DNA of 64,000 nt. Source: Acanthacorydalis orientalis (taxonomy: Eukaryota > Arthropoda > Insecta > Megaloptera > Corydalidae). The DNA lies in NCBI GenBank assembly GCA_034766995.1, contig CM068315.1, positions 52,514,162 through 52,578,161 on the forward strand, given 5' to 3'. Position 1 is the first letter of the stretch. Each line of letters begins with the position of its first letter. A program made the position numbers and the translations under genes. The notes below the pieces were generated by a model. The model saw only the letters and a list, made by a program, of their open reading frames with translations, searched no databases and had not been told where the DNA came from. Shown piece by piece: positions 1 to 12,622 of this stretch.

Positions 1-207
1 TATATAATTAAAAAGTAATTTCAAATTAAATTATTAAATAGTAGTATTCATTATAAATATATTATTGTATTTAATTACAATATAATAAATATAAATTTAT
101 TTTATAAATGAGTTGATTCTTTTTTATGAAGGTTTTTATGAAATAAAAAAAAGTTTAAAGAAAGAATCACCTGTGAAGACGATAATTCGTTACTTCTTAA
201 TAAATTA

Positions 208-722
208 TTAGATTGGTAGAAAAATCATTGCGGTTTTTTGACCTTTAAATTCACATGCATTTTTTAATTTAATTGGTTTTAAGTGATACAGAACTGTTGG
301 ATGACTTACGCCTTACTTTTGTGCAAGTTCTCGAATTGTTGTGCGTGATTCTGATTCAACTAACGCTTTCAGTTGGTCGTTGGGAATTGAAAAGGACATC
401 AACGACCTTTTTCAGCCATCAGAGATCTCGACCCAAGTATGAAATTTTTGGAACCACCATTAAACCGTACTTTATTTAACAGTAGCCGCACCAAAAGTAT
501 CGTTTTATTGAAGAGCAGTTTCTACTACTTTACCACACGTTTTCAATTCATACAAACAATGCTCTTATATTCTTCCTTTTCATCTTTAATTAAATAGCCC
601 AATTTTAATCAAAATTAATAATTAAACCAAAGTCGATGTTACCAAAATACAGACCGAAAAAATCACTTCAAAAACATATTAATATGAACACATTGAAATG
701 ACATTTTTCATTAAAAGAAAGA
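208..722 (-). mobile_element. Mariner-derived element, copy 1 (internally deleted)
   Basis: Minus-strand mariner remnant. Its 3' terminal repeat (TTAGATTGGTAGAAAAATCA on plus) starts at 208 after a TA. Read on the minus strand, degraded transposase N-terminal sequence is visible: a VRFNGGSKNF relative of the usual VQWWFKKF motif, then LVESESRTTIRELAQ and GVSHPTVLYHLK, with an in-frame stop. The frame then jumps straight to the last residues before the 3' terminus, so the catalytic region is missing. The 5' terminal repeat is lost: homology to copy 4 fades at about 722. Confidence 0.85.
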
Positions 723-831
723 GCATAAATAATGTTGAGACTACGCCCAGGTACAGGAATGTGACCGATGTGAAACCGTTTTGTGCACACTTAATTGTTT
801 CAAAATTGTTCACACTCAACAGTAATATTAT

Positions 832-1085
832 CTCTGTGAATTTTCAATTGTAATCAATTTTTCCGCTTCCAATTATATGTTTCCAATCAATAGATTTATG
901 TTTCCCCCAATATTATCAACGGTTTACCACGATATATCAGATAGATGTGAAATTTCTAATGGATAATATGAATTGACATATTTTTTCTTGCAACAGATAA
1001 ATTTGCAATTTTTATTTTGTTTATGATTAGAGAATGTACAATTAATCAAAAAATATTCCTCATCTCCAGTTCCAAATAGTTAATG
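832..1085. repeat. Dispersed repeat R1, copy A
   Basis: About 250 bp closely resembling 17856-18135 in the same orientation. Shared blocks include CCGCTTCC or CGCTTCCAG, CCAATCAATAGATTTATG, TTTCCCC-AATATTATCAA, ATATATCAG-TAGATGTGAAA, and CAATTAATCAAAA. There is no terminal inverted repeat or long ORF. It lies 110 bp beyond mariner copy 1, but the other copy has no mariner beside it, so the two are independent. Class unknown. Confidence 0.7.
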
Positions 1086-1339
1086 TAATGTATAAATCGA
1101 ACGATTGATAGATGAAAAAAATACCGAAGCCATCTCATGGGATAATTTTCTTAATGCACGTTATAGACTATATTTAGTTCTAATAACGTACATATCAATT
1201 AGAAAAGGTCGATATTAGTTCACGATAATCGTGTTCTATTTAAGAGAAATTAAAAAGGAACCGTGACAAATCGATTTTAATATTGAAAAGTACTTTCTCC
1301 GCACCGGTACAAATACCCTCTGCATGACGTCCTGATAAA

Positions 1340-1660
1340 GTTCAAAACAAATGTTCACTTGCGAATGACGGAAGTTAGTTGGATCAGAGCGTTGTATGTA
1401 GCGAGAGAGATGTATATGCCTCCCAAACCTTCTACATCCTTGCTTCCGCATAACATCGTTAGTCTTCCACGAGCTACGTACATGCATACATACCTCCCAC
1501 GATACCGTAAATGGCTAGCGGTCCATATCAACAGCTCGGTTACACACCACCTCACTACGTACCCATATCATTTTCATGCAAATATCTCTGAAGCACTCAC
1601 TGGTTAGCGCACACTGACCAACCACCACCTCGGCATGTAAAATGTCCATCCATTTATTTC
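1340..1660. other. GC-richer island, no gene identified
   Basis: This stretch is visibly richer in G+C than its flanks and stays open in several frames on both strands (plus 1359-1607; minus 1515-1790 and 1236-1487). No frame shows a recognisable domain and the frames compete, so I do not call a gene. It could hold an exon or conserved regulatory DNA. Confidence 0.35.
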
Positions 1661-4600
1661 CCCTGGAAAATGCAAATTCGCAATACCAATTAATTGTGTG
1701 TAGTACGGTAACAAGCGATTTTTTTTTGTAAAAGACTCTCCCCGAGCGCTGATTTGTTTTATTTAATTTACTTTGAATTTGAAAAATCAACCAACGTTGG
1801 AGTTTATTTCACACGCCTCGCAGATACATGTATTTTATTTTATAATTGATGTTTTTAGTTTTCGAATTGATAATTTAATTAAATTGTTTTGGTTTTCAAA
1901 TCGATGTAAATTTACAAATTGAAACAGTGAGATAATTTATCTGAGCGGTTCGAGCGATATTACAAGTTTCTGATGTCTCAATTATTCCTTTAGTGATAAA
2001 TTCATTACATTTATCTACAGTCAGTTAACTCACTCGGCGCGCACGATTCTATTGATCTCCAGCCATGATTGAAATTAATGCGAATTGCTGTGCACGCAAA
2101 CGATCAATAATTTTTCAAATAATTATTTTGCAAATTATTTTCTTTTTTGTTTAATTTGTAAAATTTGAAACGAATCTAACTAAACAAATTACATTGTATT
2201 CAATATAATATTTTATACGATCGGTACGTTTGTTTATTAAATGGTGTGTGTTTGAACAGTAAACGTGCAATGCGCAATTAAGTCAATTAAAAAACAATGG
2301 TTATTGATTTTTTTACTTGTTTACGATTCATATGATTTATCAACATGCCATTCAATCGACTATAAAACTTGACTCACTGATTTTCCATTTTTTTTGTTTT
2401 TCAAATTGGTATTTCTATTCATAACATTTAAATAAATTTTATTTGAAAAAAATTCATAATACCTAATTTGCGCAATGATTCGAAAATGAAATCAAATGTA
2501 TGTATACATATTTTGCAATGCTCTCTAAATTTATTATTGTTAATAATTTCAACATTTCTTTTCATAAAGTCAGAATTGTTAATAACTAATAATGTTTATA
2601 AGTTAGATGATTATTCTTAAACATGTTAAAACAATTCAAAAATATTGCATAAATAATTAAATCTGAAGAAAATAAAAAATGCATGGACTTAATTCTATTA
2701 TACTGAAAATAATGAAGATAGAAATCAAAAAAAATAAAGAAATGGGAAATTATTTTTATCTTTTGATACCAAAATCGTTAACAAAAAATATATCATTTGA
2801 TATATTTATTTTTACACAAATAATCTTATTTAAAATGTAGAATTAAATAAAATTTCAATAAAATTCATTATCACTTTATTTATTTGTCAATACCTGATTG
2901 AAAATGTTTTAAAATATGACATTAGTTTGTAAGAAAATAGGTGAGATTTCAATATAATCATTTTAGAAATAAAATCAAATTTTAATTAACCTTTTTATAC
3001 TAATGTATTAGAATAGAAATAATTTTTTCTTCGCATATTTTCGTTATATATTTTAATATATTTTAACATAAACAAACATTTTTTTGTGTAATAATTTGAG
3101 AAAAATATTTGTGATGAAATTTGACTAAAATATACTTATTTTTAAATAAATCCCTATATTTGCATATAATTAACTTTAATAGTATTTATATTACACAACT
3201 GAATTAAATAAAACAATTGATTCATCTTAAATAGTGATGAAAATAGAGACCTACACATTGAAAGTAATATTAATATTATGTAATTTTTACATAATATAAA
3301 ATCTTTTTCTTAAGATGAAAATTTGTATTTAATTATATTTTAAATATATATATTTGTAAAGTATATTCGCTTTATTTGTAGAAAAGAAATAATTAATATA
3401 ATAAAATTGATGTTTTCAATACTGTTTTGATTATACACATTTTGTAAATTATAAACTATTTAATTATTGTTCGCGTTTCCATCCATAGTTAATTAATGAA
3501 CACAACGTAATGCATATAAGTTCTCAATCCATTCCAGTTCACAATTAATAAACACAATTTATCGAACAGTGGCGTTAATTAAACGTTATAAGTTTTAAGA
3601 CGAAAACAAAAAAAGCACGCGGTTTAATTAGTTTCCTCTGACCTAATTTCGAAAAGATGTGTAAAAATAAAACTGAAAAGGTCTCGCCAATAATATTGTT
3701 TTAGTCGAACGCTAAAATTAAGCTTAGTGACATGTACCAGAAGCTTAGTAGTGAAATTAACTACTGTTGAAAAATGGCCAACAACAACACAAAAGAAAAT
3801 AAAAACCGAAACTTGCACGAAAACGTCAGGTGTAACAAGAATCGTTTATCATCGCCTCTTTATTTCCTCTCGGTCGATGTTACGCTGCTTAAGTAAACAA
3901 AATACCCTTGGTTCACAAAGAAATCTACGTCAAACATAACGTAGAAAACAGTATGGTGAAATAATGTATAAAGAAAATTTTAAAACGTATTGTTTGCCAT
4001 GCTACTCGAATGGAATTTAATGTAAGTATTTTATGTCCACAAGGAATTTTCACTGTTTTTCATTTTAATAATAAAATTCTCATATTCGGCACCAAAGTCA
4101 GTAGAAAATTTAAAATAACTTTTTCATTATTTAGGTTTTAATTAAAACATGCATCTCGTATTACTTTTTGTATTTCGTTTTCAATTCGAATGAAATGTTT
4201 TTTTGCTGTTATGTTTTTTCCTCGAAAACAATAGAATTTTTCAAAACACTTAGCACTTTTATAATTTTTCCTTGTAATAATTAAATTACTTTTTCGGTGA
4301 CTACATGTTCATTACTAAGGAATTAATTTAATTAAAGTTTTGTGTATATACATATATATGCATGTAAAAAAAAACACATGCTAATAAAAGTAGAGTTTGA
4401 AAGAGAAAGTTAGACGTGTATTTATATTTTTTAAATTTTAAATACTTATCATAACAAGCATTATGCAAAATGTGTACGGAATTCAGCTTATTATTTTATT
4501 TTAATAAAAATATGATACGTATAAATATGTTAATTGAAAAAATAAAAATATATTAGTAATTTTTAATATCAATATGTTTATTTGTCGTGAATTACAACAT

Positions 4601-4820
4601 TTTTAAATTATTTATTTATTTATTTTAGTTAATACAACAAGAAGTATTTCACTAAATAATTTTTCATAATTTATAAATTCTTTTATCTTTTTTGCAACGA
4701 ATTTATATTATAAAATTGCACGTATTATATTCAAGTGCATAGATATTTCTGAACATTGTAACGTTCTCCAGAATGAAGATAGACATTAAAAGAATACTCG
4801 TTAAGATTATAAGAAGAGTT
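1661..4820. other. AT-rich intergenic DNA
   Basis: No gene, element or structured repeat recognised. Small less AT-rich patches near 2020-2100 and 3600-3950 carry no convincing frame; the 70-codon plus-strand frame at 3727-3939 resembles no known protein. Confidence 0.6.
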
Positions 4821-4824
4821 TAAA

Positions 4825-5000
4825 GTAAACATAAGGCCGTATGCCAACAGCCGTCATCATTTCAACCCCAGTTGTTTGTTTTATGGACGGTGGTTAAGCA
4901 CGTCTTTACACCAGTCTCGACCGTGGTAAATGTGGTTCGCTGAGTGCACTTCTTGTCCGTTATTGTACAGTACGCTACATGTTGTTAAATTCACTCTTCT
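4825..5000. other. GC-richer island
   Basis: About 170 bp of mixed composition in AT-rich flanks. No frame, splice-site pair or known motif stands out. Possibly conserved noncoding DNA. Confidence 0.25.
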
Positions 5001-5188
5001 GCAGTACTATTACCCACAGTCGGACATTTTTCTTTAACGTATATCGCATAATGGTTAAAAACATTCTGAATTCTATGGAATGACGTATTACAATGATAAT
5101 GTGACAATTTTACAAAGCTTTACTGAAATGTTTGTTCATGTAGAAATTATTGTCAAATCTACATAGAAATATAATAGCTTCATTGCAG

Positions 5189-5223
<35 letters not shown>

Positions 5224-6426
5224 TGTTTTATATATGGAGAAAGAAAGTGATATTTAAATTTTGCAAATGAAACTTATTAGATTTTTTTAAACATTATTCG
5301 AAACTGAATCCTAAAGAACTAGATATTTATCTATTTTCAAATTTTAGTTGTTAAAAAATGATTACTTAATAATTAGATAGCAATTTTACAGTGAAAATCT
5401 ATTAAAATTATTGTTTTACTGTGCTCTTGTGTTTGATATTTGAAATATTAATTAAACTGAAATTATAGAGAAACGGTTTATTAGAAATTAGTTATTAAGA
5501 GACATAAAATACAAATACATAAAAATAAAAGTATAAAATGAAATTAATACTTAAAGAAGTAGAATTCACAATAAAGTTCAAAGTTCATTTTATATAATTC
5601 CTTAGTCATTACTGTAAGAATTGAATTATAGCTCGAATGCGCTTTAATATATTTATTTTTTAGAAACTGTTATAAAAAAGAAAATTAATTTCAATTAGTG
5701 AGACCCAATTTCTACTTTCTTTGGTAATCAGATTTTCTTCGAATCGTTATTATATTACTAATTGGATTGGAGTGTACAACACAACTGATTTCTCAGAAAA
5801 AAAAAACATATCAAACAGTAAAAGGTAACGTGACAAGTAATCGGATTCAAACGTACTGCACATTGGTACTTGTCAATAACATGTTCCAGAGTATTTTCCT
5901 TTTATTAGAAAAGGGAATAGCAAAAACAATCATCCATCAAGTTACAGTTACAAACTGAATCATTCGTGAGCGCCGTTTGACTATTTCCACTGCAAAAAAT
6001 AAATTGAAAAACATGCTTTTCTGTTTAATGAAATATTTTGACTTCTCAGAAATCGTATATTATATAAATACTATGAATTAAAATATCAGTATTTATTATC
6101 ATACATTTACATTAACTCTTGTTTCTATTACTTTTTATACCGAAAAAACATCAATATAATTATAGACCTATTTTTAATATTCAGTATGAATAAACAACAA
6201 ATCTGAACATGATTCATTATTTAAATAATGCTATGAGAATTAGAATCATAGATAAAAAAGCATCAAAAACCACTACGAATTGTTTCTTTAATTGTTTTTA
6301 AATATTCTTAAACAGAAATATTATCCGTTCATATTATATTTTAATAATAAATAAATAGAGAAGTTCAAAATATTTTTTTACTCAAACATTTATCCCAAGT
6401 TTAGTTAAATATATTTGAAAAAATAA
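5001..6426. other. AT-rich intergenic DNA
   Basis: Contains an (AT)n tract at about 5190-5221. Nothing else recognised. Confidence 0.6.
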
Positions 6427-6526
<100 letters not shown>

Positions 6527-6584
6527 TAGTATTATAATGAAAATTAATATGTAATAACATTCAAACTAAATTGAAATGTAATCA

Positions 6585-7138
6585 TTAGGTTAGTAGAAAA
6601 ATGATTGCGGGTTACGGCTTTCAAATTTATATACATTTTCCCTTTTTTGATTTTCTTAGCTATTTTAAGCGGTCCAGAACTGTTGCATGACTTAAATTTT
6701 GTGGCAAGCTCTGTTAGCTTTAGTTCTGATCCAACTAACGCATTTAGTTAGTCGTTATGAACTGAAACAGAACGTCTGCGTCCTTTATATTCAAGGCTCT
6801 CGTCCCCAGCATGAAATTTTTGGAACCACCATCACACCGAACGTTACTAAACAGTAGCCACACCAAAAGTGTCGTTAAATTTATGAGCAGTTTACCACCC
6901 GTTTTGAATTTGTACAAAAAAGTTCTCTCATTTGCTTCTTTTCCATCTTTAATTCAATAATCCAATTTGAAACAAAACTAATAATGAAACTAAACTCGAT
7001 TTTACCAAAATACAGACCGAAAAATGCAATTTATAATAATTATTATATCATGAACACGATGAAATAGCACTTTCATTGAAATAAAATAGAGTTAGTATTC
7101 AGGGCACAAAAATCGCGATTATTTTCTTACCAATCTAA
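6585..7138 (-). mobile_element. Mariner-derived MITE, copy 2 (both termini present)
   Basis: 554-bp element with terminal inverted repeats: TTAGGTTAGTAGAAAAATGA at 6585 and, on the other strand, TTAGATTGGTAAGAAAATAA ending at 7138. TA follows the right end; the left flank is CA. The minus strand shows degraded N-terminal transposase sequence (a WWF-KF-like motif, then a DNQLNALVGSE-type stretch with many lesions) joined directly to the 3' end. It is the best-preserved full-length copy of the deleted derivative here. It cannot encode an active transposase. Confidence 0.9.
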
Positions 7139-7954
7139 TATTTACGATCATTTATTTTTCTTCTAATATTTTTTTAGAAAAATATTCATTATAGCTGGTT
7201 CAAAAACAAGTAACAGATTGACAAATTTATTTATTTATAGAGTAACCAAAACATCCCTTAACAATGATAATAAAACGGAATTAGTAATGAAAGTACTCTG
7301 TTATAAGAATTAAACGTTCTCAAAATAATTTTAAACCAAACATTTAAACATTTATAGTTTTAGTGGAAATCACTTTCCAGTTTGTCTCGTGATTATACCT
7401 GAAAATAAATATTTATTTCAATTAATTTAATTCAAAATCAATTATATAAAATTATTGATTGGTTAACCACTTATTTACTTTCAATTATATTCAATTATTT
7501 TATATGAAAATGATTATATATATATATATATATATAAATAATTTAACCTTCATAACAAGTATCTGTCTCAAATGAAAATCAGTTTGTATGTTTTTTAAAC
7601 GAGTGAGCGATAACCACGTTTTTACCAGTAGTCATAATTAAAAGGATAATTACAATTGTAATGCAATTGAATCAGTATCAATTATTCGAGTCACGCGTTT
7701 TAAGTCCTCATAATGATGAATCTATTTACGTTTATAAAAAGCGACTGTCAATTATATTGATGCATTTTTATCATTAATTGAAGTTGAGTTTTTTAACAAA
7801 AAATACAGTAATATGTTATATACTCTATACTAGAGTTTCATTCGCAATCTATCATTGTCAGATCTTTTTATTACATTTTATGTTTTATGATATTCTGAAT
7901 CTTAAACATTTATCAAAGTTTTTTACAAGTTGAGTTAGCCGTAAAACAAAACAA

Positions 7955-8013
<59 letters not shown>

Positions 8014-9020
8014 TCGTATATATAAATTCATAAAAACATCTCAATTAAGAAAATATTTTTATCCGAAGAACTATATATGCATTAATATATTTTATAAACA
8101 TTTACTTTCAAGGTAGACAAGTTATAAAAGTATATTAACAAAACATTTGCATTAATATAGATTTGTCTCATTATATTTCTTCTGCATTCATTTATATGAA
8201 GAAATTAAACATTTTAATTTATATAATAATAGGTTTTCTTAAAAAAAGTATTCTAATATAAAGCATTATTTATTTAAATGATTTTTAGGTTTTAATTAAA
8301 ATTTATCAACAATATCTTAAACCTTTATTATGTATTATATTTAATATAAAAATGAATAAAATAATATAACATTTATTTATTGAAGTATCTCTTATTTTTC
8401 TGTGAAACCATATTGCACATATTAATCCTTTTCTAAAAAAGTTGTAGTTTTGAAACTATTCTAATTATAAATGAATAGCGAGTATATTCATTTTTAAATA
8501 TTTTATGTTTTATTTGGAAATAAATTATTTAATTATATTTAAAAATAGGCATACATCTTTAAATTATAATTAACTCTTATAATATATATATATATATACA
8601 CACAATTTAATTTAGTATCACTTCTGTTAATGTAAATTATCTCTAACAAGTTAATTTCAGACAATCTAGTATATTAGGAGTTGATTTTCAAGATTTAACT
8701 ATTTAATCTAATAGTATTATAGTACAATGCCGTACAGAGCAACACCTACAAGACAAATGATCAAATAACTAAAATTATATAAATATACAGAGACATGTGT
8801 TAATACATTTGTACATATTGGTATATATAAAAAGTATGCCAGAAGAATGGAAAAAATTAAAACATTCAAATTAAAAAATTCAATTAAAAAATTAAAAAAA
8901 TCCTATAATCATATTCGAAAATTTTCTATTATGCGTTTAAAATGTCTAGTGGATTCCTCGCAGATGATTCAGAGTTCAGAGATAGTGTATGGACAAATAT
9001 TATTCATCTTCCTCTTAAGA
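7139..9020. other. AT-rich intergenic DNA with (TA)n tracts
   Basis: Holds (AT)n at 7517-7535, a 54-bp (TA)n at 7959-8012 followed by a TACTCGTA interruption, and (AT)n at 8581-8596. No gene recognised. Confidence 0.6.
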
Positions 9021-9027
9021 TAATCTC

Positions 9028-9303
9028 ATGGAAAATAATCACATAACGTCAAATATGGAGATATTGTTAGCAAAGCAACATCTTTATTTTTGGAAAGATA
9101 ATCTTTACAGTATTTTGAAGTACGTCGAAGTTAATCTTAATTTAGAAATAGAAGACAACTACCAAGTAGTGAATAAACTTGTCTGTCTTGGGACAATTAT
9201 AAACTGTGAAAACGAATATATATATATATATAATCAACGTATATATTTTTCTAAAAAAGACTATGTTCAAATTTTTTTGTCTTCAGATGACGGGGAGGAA
9301 TGA
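9028..9303 (+). pseudogene. Possible reverse-transcriptase fragment of a non-LTR retroelement
   Basis: Open frame of 91 codons from ATG 9028. Residues about 40-57 read NYQVVNKLVCLGTIIN followed by a charged CENE stretch. This resembles the V-KFVYLGTIIN motif that follows the catalytic palm in the reverse transcriptases of many insect non-LTR elements. No FADD-type catalytic box is visible upstream, and the frame then runs into a TATA microsatellite, so this would be a short, dead 3' fragment. The match is to one motif recalled from memory; a chance ORF remains possible. Confidence 0.35.
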
Positions 9304-10335
9304 TTATTTCCCCTGTCACCAAACACCATATAGACTATGTTGGTTCAGTCTAAAGATGCCGTTTGAGTGGTATGTACGACCACGACGATTTTTATGTGAA
9401 TACGGGATGAATAATAATGGTTTTGATAATTGTTGAATACATTTATTTCACACACACAACTGACTGTATTCACACACGATACATTGGGCCATACAATGAT
9501 GACATTCGCTTAAACACAGACTGTTAAAAACCTTTTAGAACAACGTTGTCTGTCGCGTTCTCGGCGATTCATTTGGAATACAGAATTTCCAACAATCGGT
9601 CGCCCGATCATCAATATATCTTTAACACAAACTAATTATTCAAATTGCGGAAAAATCTAAAAAATGTTTCTAATTTCTATACCAAATATTAATATTATGA
9701 TTAGCCAAATATCGGTTTGATTTTTGGAATGTTACTTCCGTTAAATAATAAATCGAAATCGTTTAATAAACAATAAATATATCATTTTTCCATTACCAGA
9801 ATTTATTAATTTATTATCTATTTATTCATGTTATAATTTCTATTCATATAAATTAATAATGATTTTTTTATAAAAATCACATTATTGAATATGAAAAGAA
9901 AACACTCTTCATCGCTTCAATAAAATCTACAAATAAATATTTGATTTTTTTTAAATGTGTTTTTATTTTTATATCTAATATTGATTATTCTCTATACAAA
10001 TTATTACAAACCAGTTTGATCAAAATAGATTGCCAATGTTATACAATATTTTAACCGCTGTTATCGTGCTACGTGAAATGTACATTTAACGATACGATTT
10101 ATAAAATTCATACGAGTTAAAACTCCATTTGTATATTCCATCACTTCACGGTAATTAAATAAAACGTTTCAAACATGTGAAATCGAGCTAGCTGGAACCG
10201 ATTCTCGATCTTAAGAACAAAAATCGAGGTATGACATTAAACAGTTGTTTTACATTCTCTATTGGAGATAGAAATCGTAAATTCATTTCACGTTTTGTAT
10301 TTTCACGTAGCCAATGTAAAGTGGAGTCATTAAAA
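9304..10335. other. AT-rich intergenic DNA with minor mixed patches
   Basis: Patches at 9300-9420 and 9530-9610 are less AT-rich. The plus-strand frame 9206-9436 begins inside a microsatellite and ends in a Cys/Trp/Arg-rich stretch with no known match. Nothing called. Confidence 0.5.
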
Positions 10336-10339
10336 ATGC

Positions 10340-10530
10340 AAATCAGTGACACGTACGGGTATAGTGGCGAAAGGCGCGCCTCTGCGAAGTCTGTTTAATA
10401 TAACGACGCCGGCCGAAATCGAGCGAACCAACGACCTACAGATAACGTCCAGTAGGTGAGACGCAATGTGATGCTTGTGTCGCATTGGTTTTGCTATCTC
10501 GCCGATATTTGCATGTTATTAAACTCACAT
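10340..10530. promoter_or_regulatory. CpG-containing GC-rich island with a possible splice donor
   Basis: Sharp composition change, with GGCGCGCC, ACGACGCCGGCCG and other CpG-rich blocks in AT-rich flanks. A consensus-like donor TAG|GTGAGA (plus strand) lies after 10455. No ATG-led frame of note precedes it. Such an island could be a noncoding first exon with its promoter, or a conserved regulatory element. Function is inferred from composition only. Confidence 0.3.
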
Positions 10531-11148
10531 GAAAGCTGACTATGCGTGATTGACGCTTGAAAACTTCTGCATAGAAGAAATGTCAACTTGTGTATGCAAT
10601 GACATTCACTATGAAAACTGTTCAAAATTGCCTACGCGCAGATACTGTCGTAATATATTTTTTGTGAAAGATTGTAAGCGAGAAAATAGTTTTAGCATTT
10701 TATACGTAGTATTCTAATATCAATGTGTTTACCACCTTGACGAAATTTGATTTATGTAATGCGAAAATGGGTTTCGTACAACTTTTAAACATTTATTACA
10801 CTGCCATGTTTTTAACATTCCGAAAACGGGTTTAACATTCGTAAAATTAAGAAATAATTAATACTAATCACACCACAGTGTTAAATATTTACTTTTACTA
10901 TTCGCAGCTTTCATATTAATTTAATTGAATTCTTAACGTTAAATATATTGTTAACATGATTTAATGTTAAAAATATTAACTAGGGCCTAAATTATAAATG
11001 CATTTTAAAAATCATCAATTCGATTACAAATGTCCAAATTTTAGAGGATATTTTCAACATATATACATAGTACTACATTTCACTTATATAATCAATAATT
11101 AATAAATTATTAATACATAAAAAATCGATTTAATGATTTAAAAAGGTC

Positions 11149-11237
11149 ATATATATATATAATCTATATATATATATATATATATATATCTTATATATAT
11201 ATATATTTATTTACATATATATATATATATATATATT
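11149..11237. repeat. Interrupted (AT)n microsatellite
   Basis: Three successive (AT)n or (TA)n blocks separated by short AATCT, CTT and TTTATTTAC interruptions. Confidence 0.95.
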
Positions 11238-11488
11238 TGGTTGTGGTGTCCTTAATCTTAATAAGGAACATGTGTATTGATCTACCACTGCTATTTTCGA
11301 TTTTCAAGTGATCCTCAAGTAGTTTTCCAATAATATAACAAATAGATAATAAATCTTTTATCAACAAACTACTTATGGACAGATTAAGAAACAAAACTAC
11401 TCATTGAAGATAAATACACAAATTATTCTCCCGGACGAAGACTACCGGAACAATATACCAAGATCGCAGGTATAAAGACAGTTATTAT

Positions 11489-11491
<3 letters not shown>

Positions 11492-11544
<53 letters not shown>
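11492..11544. repeat. (AT)n microsatellite
   Basis: Uninterrupted AT dinucleotide tract of about 26 units. Confidence 0.97.
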
Positions 11545-11547
<3 letters not shown>

Positions 11548-11849
11548 TTTAAACTCAAAATACTAAATTTTTCTATATTTATTTACTTATTAAATTCGTT
11601 TCAAATATATGTTATAAATTAAATAAAAAAATACTTTAATTAAAAAATAAATAATGAATAATTTGGGCGATATTTTCATATATTTAATATATGTCTATTT
11701 TATTAAATAAATATCCTGTATGTTAATGATTTTCTTTCAAACTTGCTCAATAAAGAAAATTGAATGGGAAATAATCACATTTAAATTAAGTCCTATAATA
11801 TAAATCTAGTTTGAATAAGTTAAAACAATTGAACATATTTCTAGAAATG

Positions 11850-11899
<50 letters not shown>
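11850..11899. repeat. (TA)n microsatellite
   Basis: Uninterrupted TA tract of about 25 units. Confidence 0.97.
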
Positions 11900-11901
<2 letters not shown>

Positions 11902-12550
11902 GTTACGATCTGAACTAACACATCAAACAATCTTATTGTTACAATTACCGTGAATCCTGTGCTACCGTATTAACATAATAAATTAATAAAAAAATGTCAG
12001 CAGAGACAATGGCAAAGCGAAATACCAGTTCTCATTACTCCTAATCTAATAATTAAATGCAAGGAGTTCATGATATAATTTGCATAGACAGAATATTTCC
12101 GTGTTCATTTCGAACTTGCCGTCGCGTAGCCAACATAATATACTAGACTTAACATGTAGATGTTTTAATTATTTTAAAATCTCCATCAAATTTCATAATT
12201 AAAAGCTTTCCTCAAGTCTCAAAAGATTTGGCGAAAACAGGAAATAACAAGATTGTATGGTATGTGCGTTTAAATGTCTGTTTAGTGTAACTTATACGGA
12301 ATTATATTACTTGTAACTGGTCCTTCAGACTATTATCCTTATACAGGAATACAAACAAAACATGGCTACCGGCACTGAAAGGTCGATTTACTACGGCAAT
12401 TAAATGAGTACGTATATACAAGAATTCACACTTATTATTAAAAGAAGGAAGAGTAACGAGTTTATTAATTTTATTGTTGTTTTCTTCATAAAAGCCTATT
12501 TAAAGAGCATGTAATCGACAACAAATATAATAACTGATTGCTCTCACTGA

Positions 12551-12597
<47 letters not shown>

Positions 12598-12622
12598 AAT
12601 TATATATATATATATATATATA
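12551..12622. repeat. (AT)n microsatellite, one interruption
   Basis: AT tract split once by a GCAAA interruption near 12595. Confidence 0.95.

Noticed and set aside
273..479. 68-codon plus-strand frame
   Set aside because: Out-of-strand shadow of the mariner copy 1 remnant, which lies on minus.
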